In this document: positions 23,936-32,545 of the stretch, in pieces | Layout: each line of letters starts with the position of its first letter | How positions within the stretch are numbered: the stretch's first letter is position 1 | Origin: Arthrobacter alkaliphilus | GTDB lineage: Bacteria; Actinomycetota; Actinomycetes; Actinomycetales; Micrococcaceae | NCBI RefSeq assembly: GCF_021483235.1 | Contig: NZ_JAKEEC010000037.1 | Coordinates: 1 to 32,914, forward strand | DNA: 32,914 bases | Direction: 5' to 3' | Translations under genes and position numbers: made by a program | Notes under the pieces: generated by a model | What the model saw: the letters and a program-made list of their open reading frames with translations, nothing else | What the model was told of the DNA's origin: nothing | Database searches by the model: none

Positions 23936-25678
23936 TTACTTCGCAGCGACCTTGCGGGCTGATTTTGCCACCAGATCCACGCCTGACTGACGCTCCAGCG
24001 CAGCCTTTACGAGGCCGGCAAACAGCGGGTGCGGACGCGTGGGGCGGGAGCTGAGCTCGGGGTGTGCCTGTGTTGCTACGTAATACGGGTGTACGTCGCG
24101 CGGCAGTTCCACGAACTCAACCAGTTTCCCATCGGGAGACGTTCCGGAGAACACGAGTCCCTCGGATGCGATCTGCTCGCGGTACTTGTTGTTGACCTCG
24201 TACCGGTGCCGGTGACGCTCGCTGACCATGGTTGAACCATAGGTCTCTGCAACCACGGAGCCCTCATCCAACTTGGCGTCGTAGAGGCCCAGGCGCATCG
24301 TGCCGCCAAGATCTCCCTTGCCCTCCACGATGTCGAGTTGTTCTTCCATCGTGGCAATGACCGGGTACTTGGAGTCGGGTTCGAACTCGCTCGAGGACGC
24401 GCCTTCGAGTCCGACCACGTTGCGGGCGTACTCAATGACCATGCACTGAAGGCCGAGGCAAAGGCCGAGCACCGGGAGCTTTGTCTCACGGGCGAACTTG
24501 AGCGCGCCAAGCTTGCCCTCAAGGCCGCGGATACCGAAGCCGCCCGGAACGCAAATGGCGTCGACGCCCGCCAAGGACTTGGTGGCACCTTCGAGGGTTT
24601 CGCATTCGTCGGAGGGTACCCAGCGGATCTTGACCTTGGCTTCGTTCGCAAAACCGCCGGCACGGAGTGCCTCGGTGACGGACAGGTAAGCGTCAGGTAG
24701 GTCGATGTACTTGCCGACAAGGGCAACTTCAACCTGGTGCTTGGGGTTGTGGACAGCTTCGAGGAGCCTGTCCCAGCTGGTCCAGTCGACGTCCTTGAAC
24801 GGGAGGTCCAAGGCGCGGACGATGTAGGAGTCCAGGCCCTGGGAGTGCAGCGTCTTGGGGATGTCGTAGATGCTGGGCGCATCGGCGGCGTTGACTACGG
24901 CGTCAATATCGACGTCGCACATGCGGCCGATCTTTTCGCGCATGGCGTCGGGCACTTCGCGGTCCGAGCGGATCACGATCGCTTCCGGCTGGATGCCGAT
25001 GGAGCGCAAGGCGGCAACGGAGTGCTGCGTTGGCTTGGTCTTCAATTCCTGCGAGGGACCGATGTACGGCACCAGCGAAACGTGCAGGAAGAACACGTTG
25101 TTGCGTCCGATGTCCTGGCGGACCTGGCGCGCGGACTCGAGGAAGGGCTGGGACTCGATGTCGCCAACGGTTCCGCCGATTTCGGTGATGATGACATCAG
25201 GAGCGCTCTTGCCCTCGGCAGGAAGGCGCATGCGGCGCTTGATCTCGTCCGTGATGTGCGGGATGACCTGGACGGTGTCGCCGAGGTACTCGCCGCGCCG
25301 TTCCTTGGCGATGACCGTCGAGTAGATCTGGCCGGTCGTGACGTTGGCCGAACCTTCGAGGTTCTCATCGAGGAAGCGCTCGTAGTGTCCGATGTCGAGG
25401 TCGGTTTCGGCGCCGTCGTCAGTGACGAAGACTTCGCCGTGCTGGAAGGGGTTCATCGTGCCCGGATCCACGTTGAGATAGGGATCGAGCTTCTGCATAG
25501 TTACAGACAAACCGCGTGCCCGCAGCAGGTGGCCGAGGCTCGAAGCCGTCAGTCCCTTACCGAGCGAGGACGCCACACCGCCGGTGACAAAGATGTGTTT
25601 GGTCGTCTTGGACGAGCCCGGGAACCGGGAATTTACACGGGAATTTGATCGCTGCACCACGGAATTCGAGCTTATCAT
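23936..25678 (-). CDS. pyrG: CTP synthase
   Basis: PyrG aminates UTP to CTP using glutamine. The 580-residue protein starts with a polar tail of about 23 residues, then the synthetase domain (KHIFVTGGVASSLGKGLTAS with the P-loop-like SSLGKG at 37-42, QKLDPYLNVDPGTMNPFQHGEVFV, GGTVGDIES). The C-terminal class-I glutaminase follows, with PVLGLCLGLQCM and the nucleophile Cys near 407, and ending in ATQAHPELSSRP with the catalytic His and Glu. The ATG at 25678 follows TTTGGAGG, which sets the start; the frame is open 25 codons upstream without a ribosome site. The product is about 30 residues longer than E. coli PyrG, at both ends. Confidence 0.96.
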   Translation of the reverse strand: MISSNSVVQRSNSRVNSRFPGSSKTTKHIFVTGGVASSLGKGLTASSLGHLLRARGLSVTMQKLDPYLNVDPGTMNPFQHGEVFVTDDGAETDLDIGHYERFLDENLEGSANVTTGQIYSTVIAKERRGEYLGDTVQVIPHITDEIKRRMRLPAEGKSAPDVIITEIGGTVGDIESQPFLESARQVRQDIGRNNVFFLHVSLVPYIGPSQELKTKPTQHSVAALRSIGIQPEAIVIRSDREVPDAMREKIGRMCDVDIDAVVNAADAPSIYDIPKTLHSQGLDSYIVRALDLPFKDVDWTSWDRLLEAVHNPKHQVEVALVGKYIDLPDAYLSVTEALRAGGFANEAKVKIRWVPSDECETLEGATKSLAGVDAICVPGGFGIRGLEGKLGALKFARETKLPVLGLCLGLQCMVIEYARNVVGLEGASSSEFEPDSKYPVIATMEEQLDIVEGKGDLGGTMRLGLYDAKLDEGSVVAETYGSTMVSERHRHRYEVNNKYREQIASEGLVFSGTSPDGKLVEFVELPRDVHPYYVATQAHPELSSRPTRPHPLFAGLVKAALERQSGVDLVAKSARKVAAK

Positions 25679-25723
25679 CAATTGCGCCTCCAAAGGATCC
25701 GTTAGCCGTTTCCCCAAATGCTC

Positions 25724-25753
25724 AATAGTCCCCTGCCGTGCGGCGACGATCAA
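25724..25753 (-). promoter_or_regulatory. Possible sigma-70 type promoter for pyrG
   Basis: On the minus strand TTGATC (25748-25753) and ACTATT (25724-25729) are 18 nt apart in the 99-nt gap between recN and pyrG, placing transcription start about 40 nt before the pyrG ATG. The match is partial. No attenuator or riboswitch is evident. Confidence 0.3.
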
Positions 25754-25777
25754 GAGTGAGGACCTCCCGAACCGGTG

Positions 25778-27517
25778 CTAACTGTGCTGCGGCAGCAGTT
25801 TGGCGTCGTCCAGCAGTTCCTGGGCATGTGCCCGCGCCGACTCCGAGTCTTCCTGGCCCGCCAGCATCCTGGCAAGCTCCTTCACGCGTTCCCCGTCGTC
25901 GAGAAGCTGGACGTCGCTGGACGTGAAGCCCGTGGCGGTCTTGCCGTCGCTTCCCCGGACTGAGGTCTTGGTGACCCGGATGTGCTGGTCGGCGAAGGCG
26001 GCCACCTGCGGCAAGTGGGTCACCACCAGCACCTGGACATGGCGTGCCAGCATGGCGAGCCGGCGTCCGATCTCGACGGCGGCACGCCCGCCCACGCCGG
26101 CATCCACTTCGTCGAAAACGAAGGTCGGCACCGGATCCACGGCGGCGAGGACCACTTCGATGGCGAGCATGACACGGGACAACTCACCGCCGGACGCGCC
26201 TTTGCCGAGAGGGCGGGCCGGGGCACCTGAATGCGGTTGCAGGAGGAAGGAAATGTCGTCGACGCCGTGGGGGCCCAATTGCCCCTGGCTATCCACCTCG
26301 ATCACCAGGGTCGCATCGGCCATCGCCAGGGCGGTGAGTTCCGCACTGACGCGCGCGGACAGGTCTTTGGCCGCCTTCGTTCGCGACTTCGAGATGCGGG
26401 CGGCCTGCTTTCGCAGCGAAGATTCCGCAGCAGCCACCTCGGCGTCAAGGGCTTCGATCCGGCTCGAGTCGTCCTGCAACTCGTCCAGCCGGGCCCTCGA
26501 AGCTGCGGCCCATTCCAGGACCTCGTCGATGCTCGGAGCGTACTTTCGGATGAGTTTGGCCAGTGCTGCGCGCCGCTCCTCGATCTCCGAAAGCCGCTCG
26601 GGTCCCTCGGAGTCCAGGGATGCCTGGTAGCTGGACAGCTCCCCCGCGATGTCGTTGATGAGGAAGCCGATTTCGGCAAGCCTGGCGGCGGCTCCCGCCA
26701 GGGATTCGTCATGCCCGGAAACCTGTTCGAGCGCGCGTTTGGCAGAATCGATCAGCGTGGTGGCATCGGCTGTTTCGCCGAATTCCTCCGAGATGAGTGC
26801 CTCGTGTGCTGCCGCGGCCGCGATGCGCAGCTCTTCGACGTTCGCCAGCTTCACTGCCTCGGCCTTGAGCGCTTCGTCTTCGCCCGGCTGCGGGTCGACG
26901 TCGTCGATTTCCTTGAGCGCCACCGCGAGGGATTCAGCCTCGCGGAGCCTTTCGCGGGCCTCGCCGCGGAGGGTATCGAGCTCCGCCAGGCTGGACTTCC
27001 AGTGGCTGTACAGCTCCTGGTATTCCGTGAGCATCGCCGCGAGCCCGGCCCCGGCGAAGCGATCCAAGGCGTGCCGCTGCGCCGCGGCACCCTTGAGCCG
27101 GATCTGGTCCGACTGGCCATGCACCACCACGAGGCTCTCGCCAAGTTCCGCCAACACACCCACAGGTGCCGACCGGCCGCCCACGAAAGCCCGGCTGCGG
27201 CCGTCCGAGCCTACGGTGCGGGCCAGCAGGAGCTGGGTGCCGCCGTCGTACTCTTCGGCGTCGCCGCCGGCGTCCACGGCCCGTTCCACGGCTGCGTGGG
27301 CCGGATCGAGCAAGAGCGTGGCCTCCGCGGAGGCCGACTTGGCACCGGACCGAACCGCACCGGCGTCGGACCGCGCCCCCAGAAGAAGCCCGACGGCGGT
27401 GACCACCATGGTCTTGCCCGCGCCGGTTTCGCCCGTGACGACGCTCAGGCCGGGCCCCAACGGCAACGTGGCGTCGGTGATGACGCCGAGATCACGGATC
27501 CGGAGTTCCTCGATCAT
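25778..27517 (-). CDS. recN: DNA repair protein RecN
   Basis: RecN is an SMC-like ATPase that acts early at double-strand breaks. The 579-residue protein starts with MIEELRIRDLGVI and the Walker A GETGAGKTM at about 30-38. The long central part is helical and coiled-coil-like (many Glu/Ala/Leu heptads), and the C-terminal head carries GGELSRVMLAIEVV (ABC signature), the Walker B FVFDEVDAGVGGRAAVEIG and VVTHLPQVAAFAD. Its length is typical (about 550-590). The ATG has AGGAG near the end of nadK, 3 nt after that gene's stop, so tlyA, nadK and recN form one transcription unit. Confidence 0.96.
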   Translation of the reverse strand: MIEELRIRDLGVITDATLPLGPGLSVVTGETGAGKTMVVTAVGLLLGARSDAGAVRSGAKSASAEATLLLDPAHAAVERAVDAGGDAEEYDGGTQLLLARTVGSDGRSRAFVGGRSAPVGVLAELGESLVVVHGQSDQIRLKGAAAQRHALDRFAGAGLAAMLTEYQELYSHWKSSLAELDTLRGEARERLREAESLAVALKEIDDVDPQPGEDEALKAEAVKLANVEELRIAAAAAHEALISEEFGETADATTLIDSAKRALEQVSGHDESLAGAAARLAEIGFLINDIAGELSSYQASLDSEGPERLSEIEERRAALAKLIRKYAPSIDEVLEWAAASRARLDELQDDSSRIEALDAEVAAAESSLRKQAARISKSRTKAAKDLSARVSAELTALAMADATLVIEVDSQGQLGPHGVDDISFLLQPHSGAPARPLGKGASGGELSRVMLAIEVVLAAVDPVPTFVFDEVDAGVGGRAAVEIGRRLAMLARHVQVLVVTHLPQVAAFADQHIRVTKTSVRGSDGKTATGFTSSDVQLLDDGERVKELARMLAGQEDSESARAHAQELLDDAKLLPQHS

Positions 27518-27520
27518 GGT

Positions 27521-28543
27521 TTACATCTCCTTTGTGGGGTCGTCCGCCCTGCCGGTCCGCACGTCCTGGGGCGTCGGCAAAGGGCTGGGCTTGAAGGTCC
27601 TGATGACGGGGGTAGGACCGGTGTGGATGTCAGCCGAACGGGGTGCCGGACCCCGCCAGCCGTGAATGGGGAGTTCGAACTTCCGCACGAGCCGGGCGGA
27701 AAACGGGGTTTGGTGGGTGCGGGCAAGGCGGACAGGCCGGCTGGAACGGGTCACTTCGATCCGGGCGCCGGGCGGCAGGTCCACGGAGCGGCGGCCATCG
27801 CACCAAAGCACGCCTTGGGCGTCGGTGCGGGTGAGGATTTCCACGGCCAGCTTGGACCGCGGCGAAACGACGAGCGGTTTTGCGAACAGGGCATGGGCGC
27901 TGATGGGGACGATCACGAGGGCTTCCACTTCGGGCCACACTACGGGACCGCCGGATGAGAAGGCGTAGGCCGTGGACCCTGTGGGGGTGGCAAGCACCAC
28001 GCCATCGCAACCGAAAGACGTCAGCGGACGCTCGTCCACTTCGGTCACCACTTCGATCATGCGCTCCCGGTCCGCCTTCTCAATGGCGGCTTCGTTGAGG
28101 GCCCAGGTGTGCCAGATCTTTTGGCCCCGGACCCACACTTGGACATCGATGGTCATGCGCTCTTCCACCGTGTATTCGCGGCTGGCAATCCATTCGACGG
28201 TCTGGGCAAGATCGGCCCGCTCGCTCTCGGCCAGGAAGCCGACGTGCCCGAGGTTGACGCCCAACAGGGGAACGTCGACGTTGCGGACGAGCTCGGCCGC
28301 GCGCAGGATGGTGCCGTCGCCGCCGAGCACCATGACGAGTTCGACGTCCTCCAGGCGAACATCCTCGTGCAGTATCTCGATCGGTTTGTCCACCACGCCA
28401 TAGAACCGTTCGATATCGTCCAGTTCAGACTTCTGCATCACCGGGATCAGGCCGGAGTAATGGAGCTGCCCGCAGGCATCCCAGGCTGCGCGAAGGGAGT
28501 CCTCACGCCCTGTGTGGGCAAGGACCAAAACGCGCCTGCTCAT
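27521..28543 (-). CDS. nadK: NAD kinase
   Basis: NadK phosphorylates NAD to NADP. The 340-residue protein has the diagnostic GGDGT at 74-78 (VLGGDGTILRAAE), NLGHVGFLAE, and the second binding motif DGVVLATPTGSTAYAFSSGGPVV. The C-terminal 45 residues beyond the core (Pro/Arg/Thr-rich) are probably disordered and make it longer than the roughly 300-residue norm. The ATG lies 12 nt after the tlyA stop; the stop lies 3 nt before the recN ATG and overlaps its ribosome-binding region. The tlyA-nadK-recN order is conserved in actinobacteria. Confidence 0.96.
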   Translation of the reverse strand: MSRRVLVLAHTGREDSLRAAWDACGQLHYSGLIPVMQKSELDDIERFYGVVDKPIEILHEDVRLEDVELVMVLGGDGTILRAAELVRNVDVPLLGVNLGHVGFLAESERADLAQTVEWIASREYTVEERMTIDVQVWVRGQKIWHTWALNEAAIEKADRERMIEVVTEVDERPLTSFGCDGVVLATPTGSTAYAFSSGGPVVWPEVEALVIVPISAHALFAKPLVVSPRSKLAVEILTRTDAQGVLWCDGRRSVDLPPGARIEVTRSSRPVRLARTHQTPFSARLVRKFELPIHGWRGPAPRSADIHTGPTPVIRTFKPSPLPTPQDVRTGRADDPTKEM

Positions 28544-28555
28544 GGTGTCTGCTTT

Positions 28556-29368
28556 CTAGTGGGTGGTCCAGATTCGTTCCATCAGTGCAGCAACTTGCTC
28601 GTCCCGCTCTTCGATCTTAGGCAAGTCCGCCTGCATCCTGCGTTTTATCCACAGGAAGTACTCCACATTTCCCTCCTGCCCGGGCAACGGACTCGGTGCC
28701 AGGCCGCAGAGTTCAAGCCCTGCGTCCACGGCCGCTGCGGCGACTTGGGCCACGGCGCGCCGCCGTTCGTGATCGGAGGTGACAACGCCGGTGCGGCTCA
28801 GCCGTTCCTTTCCGACCTCGAATTGCGGCTTCACCATGAGCACCAGGTCTCCCCCGGGCTCGGTGCATTCCGCGAGCGGCTCCAGGACGAGGGTCAGAGA
28901 AATGAAGGATAGGTCCGCTACGGTCAGCGCGGCCGGGCCGCCGATCTGCCCGGGCGACATGTAGCGGACATTGAGGCCCTCATGGACTTCGACGCGGGGA
29001 TCGTTCCGCAGTGACGGCACCAACTGGTCATGCCCGACGTCGACCGCCACCACGCGCGCGGCACCTTGCCGCAGCAGCACGTCAGTAAAGCCGCCGGTGG
29101 AGGCGCCGGCGTCGAGGCACCGCTTCCCTTCCACAACGATGGCGGGGAAGGCTGCCAGCGCACCGGCGAGTTTGTGTCCGGCGCGGCTGACGTAAACGTC
29201 CTCGGCGTGGGCTTGAACATCGATTTCCATGGATTCGGAGACCTGTTGCGCCGCCTTGGCGAGAACGCTGCCTCCGGAACTGACTTTTCCGTCGGCAATG
29301 AGTTTCGCTGCATGGGTGCGCGATCTCGCCAATCCGCGGCTGACGAGTTCCTGGTCGAGTCGTGCCAT
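28556..29368 (-). CDS. tlyA: TlyA family rRNA (cytidine-2'-O)-methyltransferase
   Basis: TlyA methylates ribose 2'-OH of cytidines in 16S and 23S rRNA; in mycobacteria its loss gives capreomycin resistance (established). The 270-residue protein has an N-terminal S4 RNA-binding domain (RLDQELVSRGLARSRTHAAKLIADG) and an FtsJ-like methyltransferase domain with SAM motif LDAGASTGGFTD at 85-96. The catalytic K-D-K-E set is visible as Lys66 (RAGHKL), Asp152 (ADLSF), Lys180 (MVKPQFE) and Glu236 (NVEYF). The ATG is two bases after the preceding small gene. Confidence 0.94.
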   Translation of the reverse strand: MARLDQELVSRGLARSRTHAAKLIADGKVSSGGSVLAKAAQQVSESMEIDVQAHAEDVYVSRAGHKLAGALAAFPAIVVEGKRCLDAGASTGGFTDVLLRQGAARVVAVDVGHDQLVPSLRNDPRVEVHEGLNVRYMSPGQIGGPAALTVADLSFISLTLVLEPLAECTEPGGDLVLMVKPQFEVGKERLSRTGVVTSDHERRRAVAQVAAAAVDAGLELCGLAPSPLPGQEGNVEYFLWIKRRMQADLPKIEERDEQVAALMERIWTTH

Positions 29369-29370
29369 GC

Positions 29371-29622
29371 TCAGCGTTCTTCGTCCAGCGACGCCATCAA
29401 GGAGTCGTGGATCTCGAGGTAGATGCCGCTGTGCTCGGCCACCGGAACAGCGGGGACTGCCGCCAACCGGCCCAAAGCCGAATCCACGGAGGCGTCACCT
29501 GTGACGGCCATATCGTCCGGCCAGGGAGCATCGTGCGGCGCCGCGCTTTGCGAGTCGGCGTTGTCCGGCTCGGCGCTGTCCGGCTCGGTGCTCTCCTCCG
29601 GGTGATCGTTCAACTCGCGCAT
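29371..29622 (-). CDS. Small acidic conserved protein between the HAD phosphatase and tlyA
   Basis: This 83-residue protein is acidic and Ala/Asp/Pro-rich, with a disordered first half. The second half is more ordered (SALGRLAAVPAVPVAEHSGIYLEIHDSLMASLDEE), ending in a predicted helix. I recognise no domain. Its position, 9 nt after the HAD gene stop and 2 nt before the tlyA ATG, is the same as that of the small uncharacterised Rv1693 in M. tuberculosis (recalled), and the IHDSL ending looks like the conserved part. The tight packing and ATG start support a real gene. A role linked to TlyA or ribosomes is only a guess. Confidence 0.75.
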   Translation of the reverse strand: MRELNDHPEESTEPDSAEPDNADSQSAAPHDAPWPDDMAVTGDASVDSALGRLAAVPAVPVAEHSGIYLEIHDSLMASLDEER

Positions 29623-29631
29623 TGGACCAGT

Positions 29632-30621
29632 CTAGTTTTCCATCCATTCGAGCCGCGGCGTTGTGGCGTCTGCCGCGTCGGGATTGGCGGCCCACCAGGC
29701 TGCGCACGCAGCACGCCAGGCGTCCAGGTCCTGCCCGGAGCCGGAGACCTTGATGAGGCCATCCTGCACCTCGGCAGTGGCCTTCCCGCAGCGGAACTTG
29801 CTGCCCTCCTCGACGATTTCGGGGTACGGGTCGTACAGGTCCGTCAGGTCGGCCAGCAGGTAGCCGGGGCGTTCCGAGCTGCGGGCCGCAAGGACGGATT
29901 CGGGCGTGTCGACGCCGGTCAGTACTGCCGCCGTCGCGAATCCGGCGCGGTTGCCGCCCAGGATGTCGGTGTCCAGCCTGTCTCCGACGACGATGGGGCG
30001 CTCCGACTTCAACCTCCGTGCTGCCGAGTGGAAGAGAGGGGCCTCCGGCTTGCCCGCGACCCGCGGCTGTTTGCCCGTAGCAGACGCGACAGCGGCCACG
30101 AGGGTGCCGTTTCCGGGAGCGATCCCGCGGGCTTGGGGAATGGACATGTCCGTATTGGTGGCCACCCAGAGGGCACCTGCAGCAACAACGTAGGATGCTT
30201 CGGCGAGATCCTTCCACCCGATGTCCGGGTTGAATCCCTGGACCACAGCCACAGGATCATCCTTGGCGCTGTGGACAGGCGTGAGGCCCACCAGTTCGAT
30301 TTCGTGGGCCAGCGCCGGACTGCCGGTAATCATGACCCGGGAACCCGGAGCCAGGAGCCCGGCCAGAAGGTCCCCGGCGGCCTGCGAAGAACTGACCACC
30401 TGGTTGTCCTCGGCCGGCGCGCCCAGTTCACGAAGATGCGCGGCGACCTGTGCCGGCGTCCGCGAGGCGTTGTTGGTGACGTAGCCCAGCCGGACGCCCA
30501 CGGACTCAAGCCGCTGAAGAGACTCCACGGCGCCCGGAATGGCGTGCGGACCCGCGTAGACGACGCCGTCCAGGTCGGACAGAACAGCGTCGAAACGCGA
30601 AACCAGTGAGGCCTCAGTCAT
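29632..30621 (-). CDS. HAD-IIA family phosphatase (NagD-like; possible glycerol-3-phosphate phosphatase)
   Basis: The 329-residue protein has the HAD motifs: DLDGVVY at 16-22 (nucleophile Asp16, acid Asp18), TNNASR (motif II), Lys in VAGKPEAPLF (motif III) and VGDRLDTDILGG (motif IV). The large C2 cap between motifs II and III marks subfamily IIA (NagD/PGP). A C-terminal extension of about 70 residues with DLDAWRAACAAWWAANPD is extra to NagD and occurs in the M. tuberculosis syntenic homologue Rv1692, reported as a D-glycerol-3-phosphate phosphatase (recalled). The ATG overlaps the end of the TPR gene in ATGACTGA (8 nt), so translation is coupled. Confidence 0.88.
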   Translation of the reverse strand: MTEASLVSRFDAVLSDLDGVVYAGPHAIPGAVESLQRLESVGVRLGYVTNNASRTPAQVAAHLRELGAPAEDNQVVSSSQAAGDLLAGLLAPGSRVMITGSPALAHEIELVGLTPVHSAKDDPVAVVQGFNPDIGWKDLAEASYVVAAGALWVATNTDMSIPQARGIAPGNGTLVAAVASATGKQPRVAGKPEAPLFHSAARRLKSERPIVVGDRLDTDILGGNRAGFATAAVLTGVDTPESVLAARSSERPGYLLADLTDLYDPYPEIVEEGSKFRCGKATAEVQDGLIKVSGSGQDLDAWRAACAAWWAANPDAADATTPRLEWMEN

Positions 30622-32290
30622 TCTTGGTCTCTTCGCCGTGCCGGAAGCCCTCTTCTCCGTGTACCTCGGCCTTTTCGTCTTCTTCGTCTGTTTCGTCTTC
30701 CTCGACGGAGTCGCGGTCCGACTCGGCGTCGTCGGACTCGAAGTAGTCAGGCTCGACGTCGTCGATGTCCACCTCGTCATGTTCGTTGCTCTCGGCGGCG
30801 ACGGCCTTCTCCGCGATGGCGGCCGCGGCCTCGGACGTGCTCTCTTCAGATGGCTCCGCGTTCTCCTCCGTGGTCCGGAAGCGGGGCTTGCGAACGTCGC
30901 TTTCATCGTCCTCGCCAAGGTCGATGATGTCCGGGTCCTCGAAGTCTCCAACGCCGAGCGCATTTTCAGCCACGACCGCTTGGCGCTGCCACTTGCCGGC
31001 TTCTTCGGTGCGGCCCACTGCCGCCAGGGCATCTGCGTAGGCGCGGAACAAGCGCGGGCTGTAGGAGAACGCACGGTTGATGTCGAGCTGGATGATCTCC
31101 AGTTCGGCAACGGCAGCGTCCAGCTGGCCAAGGTCGCTACGGGCGCCGGAAGCCACAATGGCCAGTTCCACCTTGCCGGGGGCGTCGAGATCCTGGGCCT
31201 CGGGGGAACGGACGACGTCCAGCGCACGGTCCGGGCGTCCCAGGCCGCGTTCGCAGTCGGCCATGAGGGGCAAATGGACGTTGGATCCACTGATCCGGCG
31301 GTAGGTGCGGAATTCGCGAAGGGCCTCACCATAGTGGCCGGCGGCGTAGGCGGTCAGGCCCACGGCTTCGCGGACAGCCGCCAGCCTGCCACCACGGCGG
31401 CTTGCGGCCAAGGCGTGCTGGAAGGACAGCTCGGGATCGATATCGATGAGGCGGCCGGCCATCACCAAGTGCTTTGCGACCCAATCGGCATTCGAGCCTT
31501 CAAGGGTCTTAATCTGGTGCTTGGTGACCCGGTCGAGCTCCTGGCCCGTGACGTCGTCGTCGATCTCCGGGGAACGCTCGCGGTCCGGGCGGTTGGAGCT
31601 GCGCAGGTCCGCGGCGTTGGGAACGCGCGCGGGGCGCTCTTCCCGGGGTCCACCGAAGCTGCGTCCTTCCCCACGTGGGCCATCGAACTTGCGGGGACCG
31701 CGTTCGGGGCGGTCACCAAAGCCGCGGCGCTCACCGTCGCCCTCGCGCCGCGGGCGGTCACCAAACGGCTTACGGTCACGATCACCAAAGCGACGGCGCT
31801 CACCATCTCCTTCGCGGCGCGGGCGGTCACCTAACGGCTTACGGTCACGTTCACCAACGCTACGGCGCTCACCATCACCGTCGCGTCGCGGGCGGTCACC
31901 AAAGCTCCGTCGCTCTCCGTCGCCTTCGCGCCGCGGTCGTTCACCAAACGGCTTACGCTCACGATCACCAAAGCTACGGCGCTCACCATCACCTTCGCGG
32001 CGCGGGCGGTCACCAAAGCTACGACGCTCTCCGTCGCCTTCGCGGCGCGGACGATCACCAAACGGCTTACGCTCACGATCACCAAAGCTACGACGATCAC
32101 CATCACCCTCACGGCGCGGACGATCACCAAACGGCTTACGATCACGATCACTGCCCGTGTTGCCGTCGCGGCTGTCCCTAGAACGGAATCCGCGCGGGTC
32201 TCCGCCGGAATTGTTGTTCGCGCGGAACGGGCCGCGACCGCCACGGCCACCGCCGAAGTTGCCGCGGTTGCCGCCGTTGTGCTCAGCCAT
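30614..32290 (-). CDS. TPR-like protein with Arg/Asp/Gly-rich N-terminal repeats and acidic C-terminus
   Basis: This is a 558-residue three-part protein. Residues 1-240 are low complexity: a Gly/Asn/Arg head, then seven units of the type GDRPRREGDGERRSFG alternating 23- and 15-residue periods, then an Arg/Pro-rich stretch. Residues about 250-450 form a helical region resembling TPR units (LSFQHALAASRRGG, AVGLTAYAAGHYGEALREFRTYRRIS, AYADALAAVGRTEEAGKWQRQA). Residues about 450-558 are strongly acidic. Basic/mixed-charge at one end and acidic at the other suggests a disordered, RNA- or protein-binding scaffold. Its TPR core and synteny match Rv1691 (recalled). ATG 32290 follows AGGAGG. It is the first gene of the minus-strand unit leading to tlyA. 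Confidence 0.85.
   Translation of the reverse strand: MAEHNGGNRGNFGGGRGGRGPFRANNNSGGDPRGFRSRDSRDGNTGSDRDRKPFGDRPRREGDGDRRSFGDRERKPFGDRPRREGDGERRSFGDRPRREGDGERRSFGDRERKPFGERPRREGDGERRSFGDRPRRDGDGERRSVGERDRKPLGDRPRREGDGERRRFGDRDRKPFGDRPRREGDGERRGFGDRPERGPRKFDGPRGEGRSFGGPREERPARVPNAADLRSSNRPDRERSPEIDDDVTGQELDRVTKHQIKTLEGSNADWVAKHLVMAGRLIDIDPELSFQHALAASRRGGRLAAVREAVGLTAYAAGHYGEALREFRTYRRISGSNVHLPLMADCERGLGRPDRALDVVRSPEAQDLDAPGKVELAIVASGARSDLGQLDAAVAELEIIQLDINRAFSYSPRLFRAYADALAAVGRTEEAGKWQRQAVVAENALGVGDFEDPDIIDLGEDDESDVRKPRFRTTEENAEPSEESTSEAAAAIAEKAVAAESNEHDEVDIDDVEPDYFESDDAESDRDSVEEDETDEEDEKAEVHGEEGFRHGEETKND
31717..32128 (-). repeat. In-frame coding repeats, seven units alternating 69 and 45 nt
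   Basis: Within the TPR-like gene, units starting GDRPRR recur at intervals of 23, 15, 23, 15, 23, 23 and 15 codons. The DNA repeats are close to identical (for example CACGGCGCG/TCGCGGCGCG blocks), so unit number is likely to vary among strains by slippage or recombination, always in multiples of three. Confidence 0.9.
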
Positions 32291-32545
32291 GATGGATTCC
32301 TCCTGTTGTGAGCTGACCACTGGCGCATGCGCAGCCGCTCGTATCTGTATTTTGTTCTCACGCCGCCGGGATCCGGCTCGTTTCTCTTATGCAATTCTAG
32401 GTGAACGGGCATCGGCGAACGCATTCGACGGCCGCCTATTCAGCTTCCCGTGGGAATCATCACAACCCCAGGCACGGCAGAGCCCCTCCGGCTGGCGTGC
32501 AGAAGCACGCTCGGCCACAAAATGTACGGCCGGCACCGAACCCCC
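32291..32545. promoter_or_regulatory. 5' region of the TPR-HAD-tlyA transcription unit
   Basis: No gene is seen in this stretch. It must include the promoter of the minus-strand unit starting at 32290. AGGAGG lies just upstream of the ATG. Candidate -10 sequences (for example TACAGAT on the minus strand) lack a good -35 partner, so no promoter is called. Confidence 0.4.

Noticed and set aside
25679..25777. Attenuator or riboswitch before pyrG
   Set aside because: No terminator/antiterminator pair or known aptamer pattern in the 99-nt gap.
26231..27958. Long plus-strand open frames opposite recN, rluB, pyrG, tyrA and the TPR gene
   Set aside because: They are high-GC shadow frames with skewed composition and no family motifs, lying opposite secure genes.
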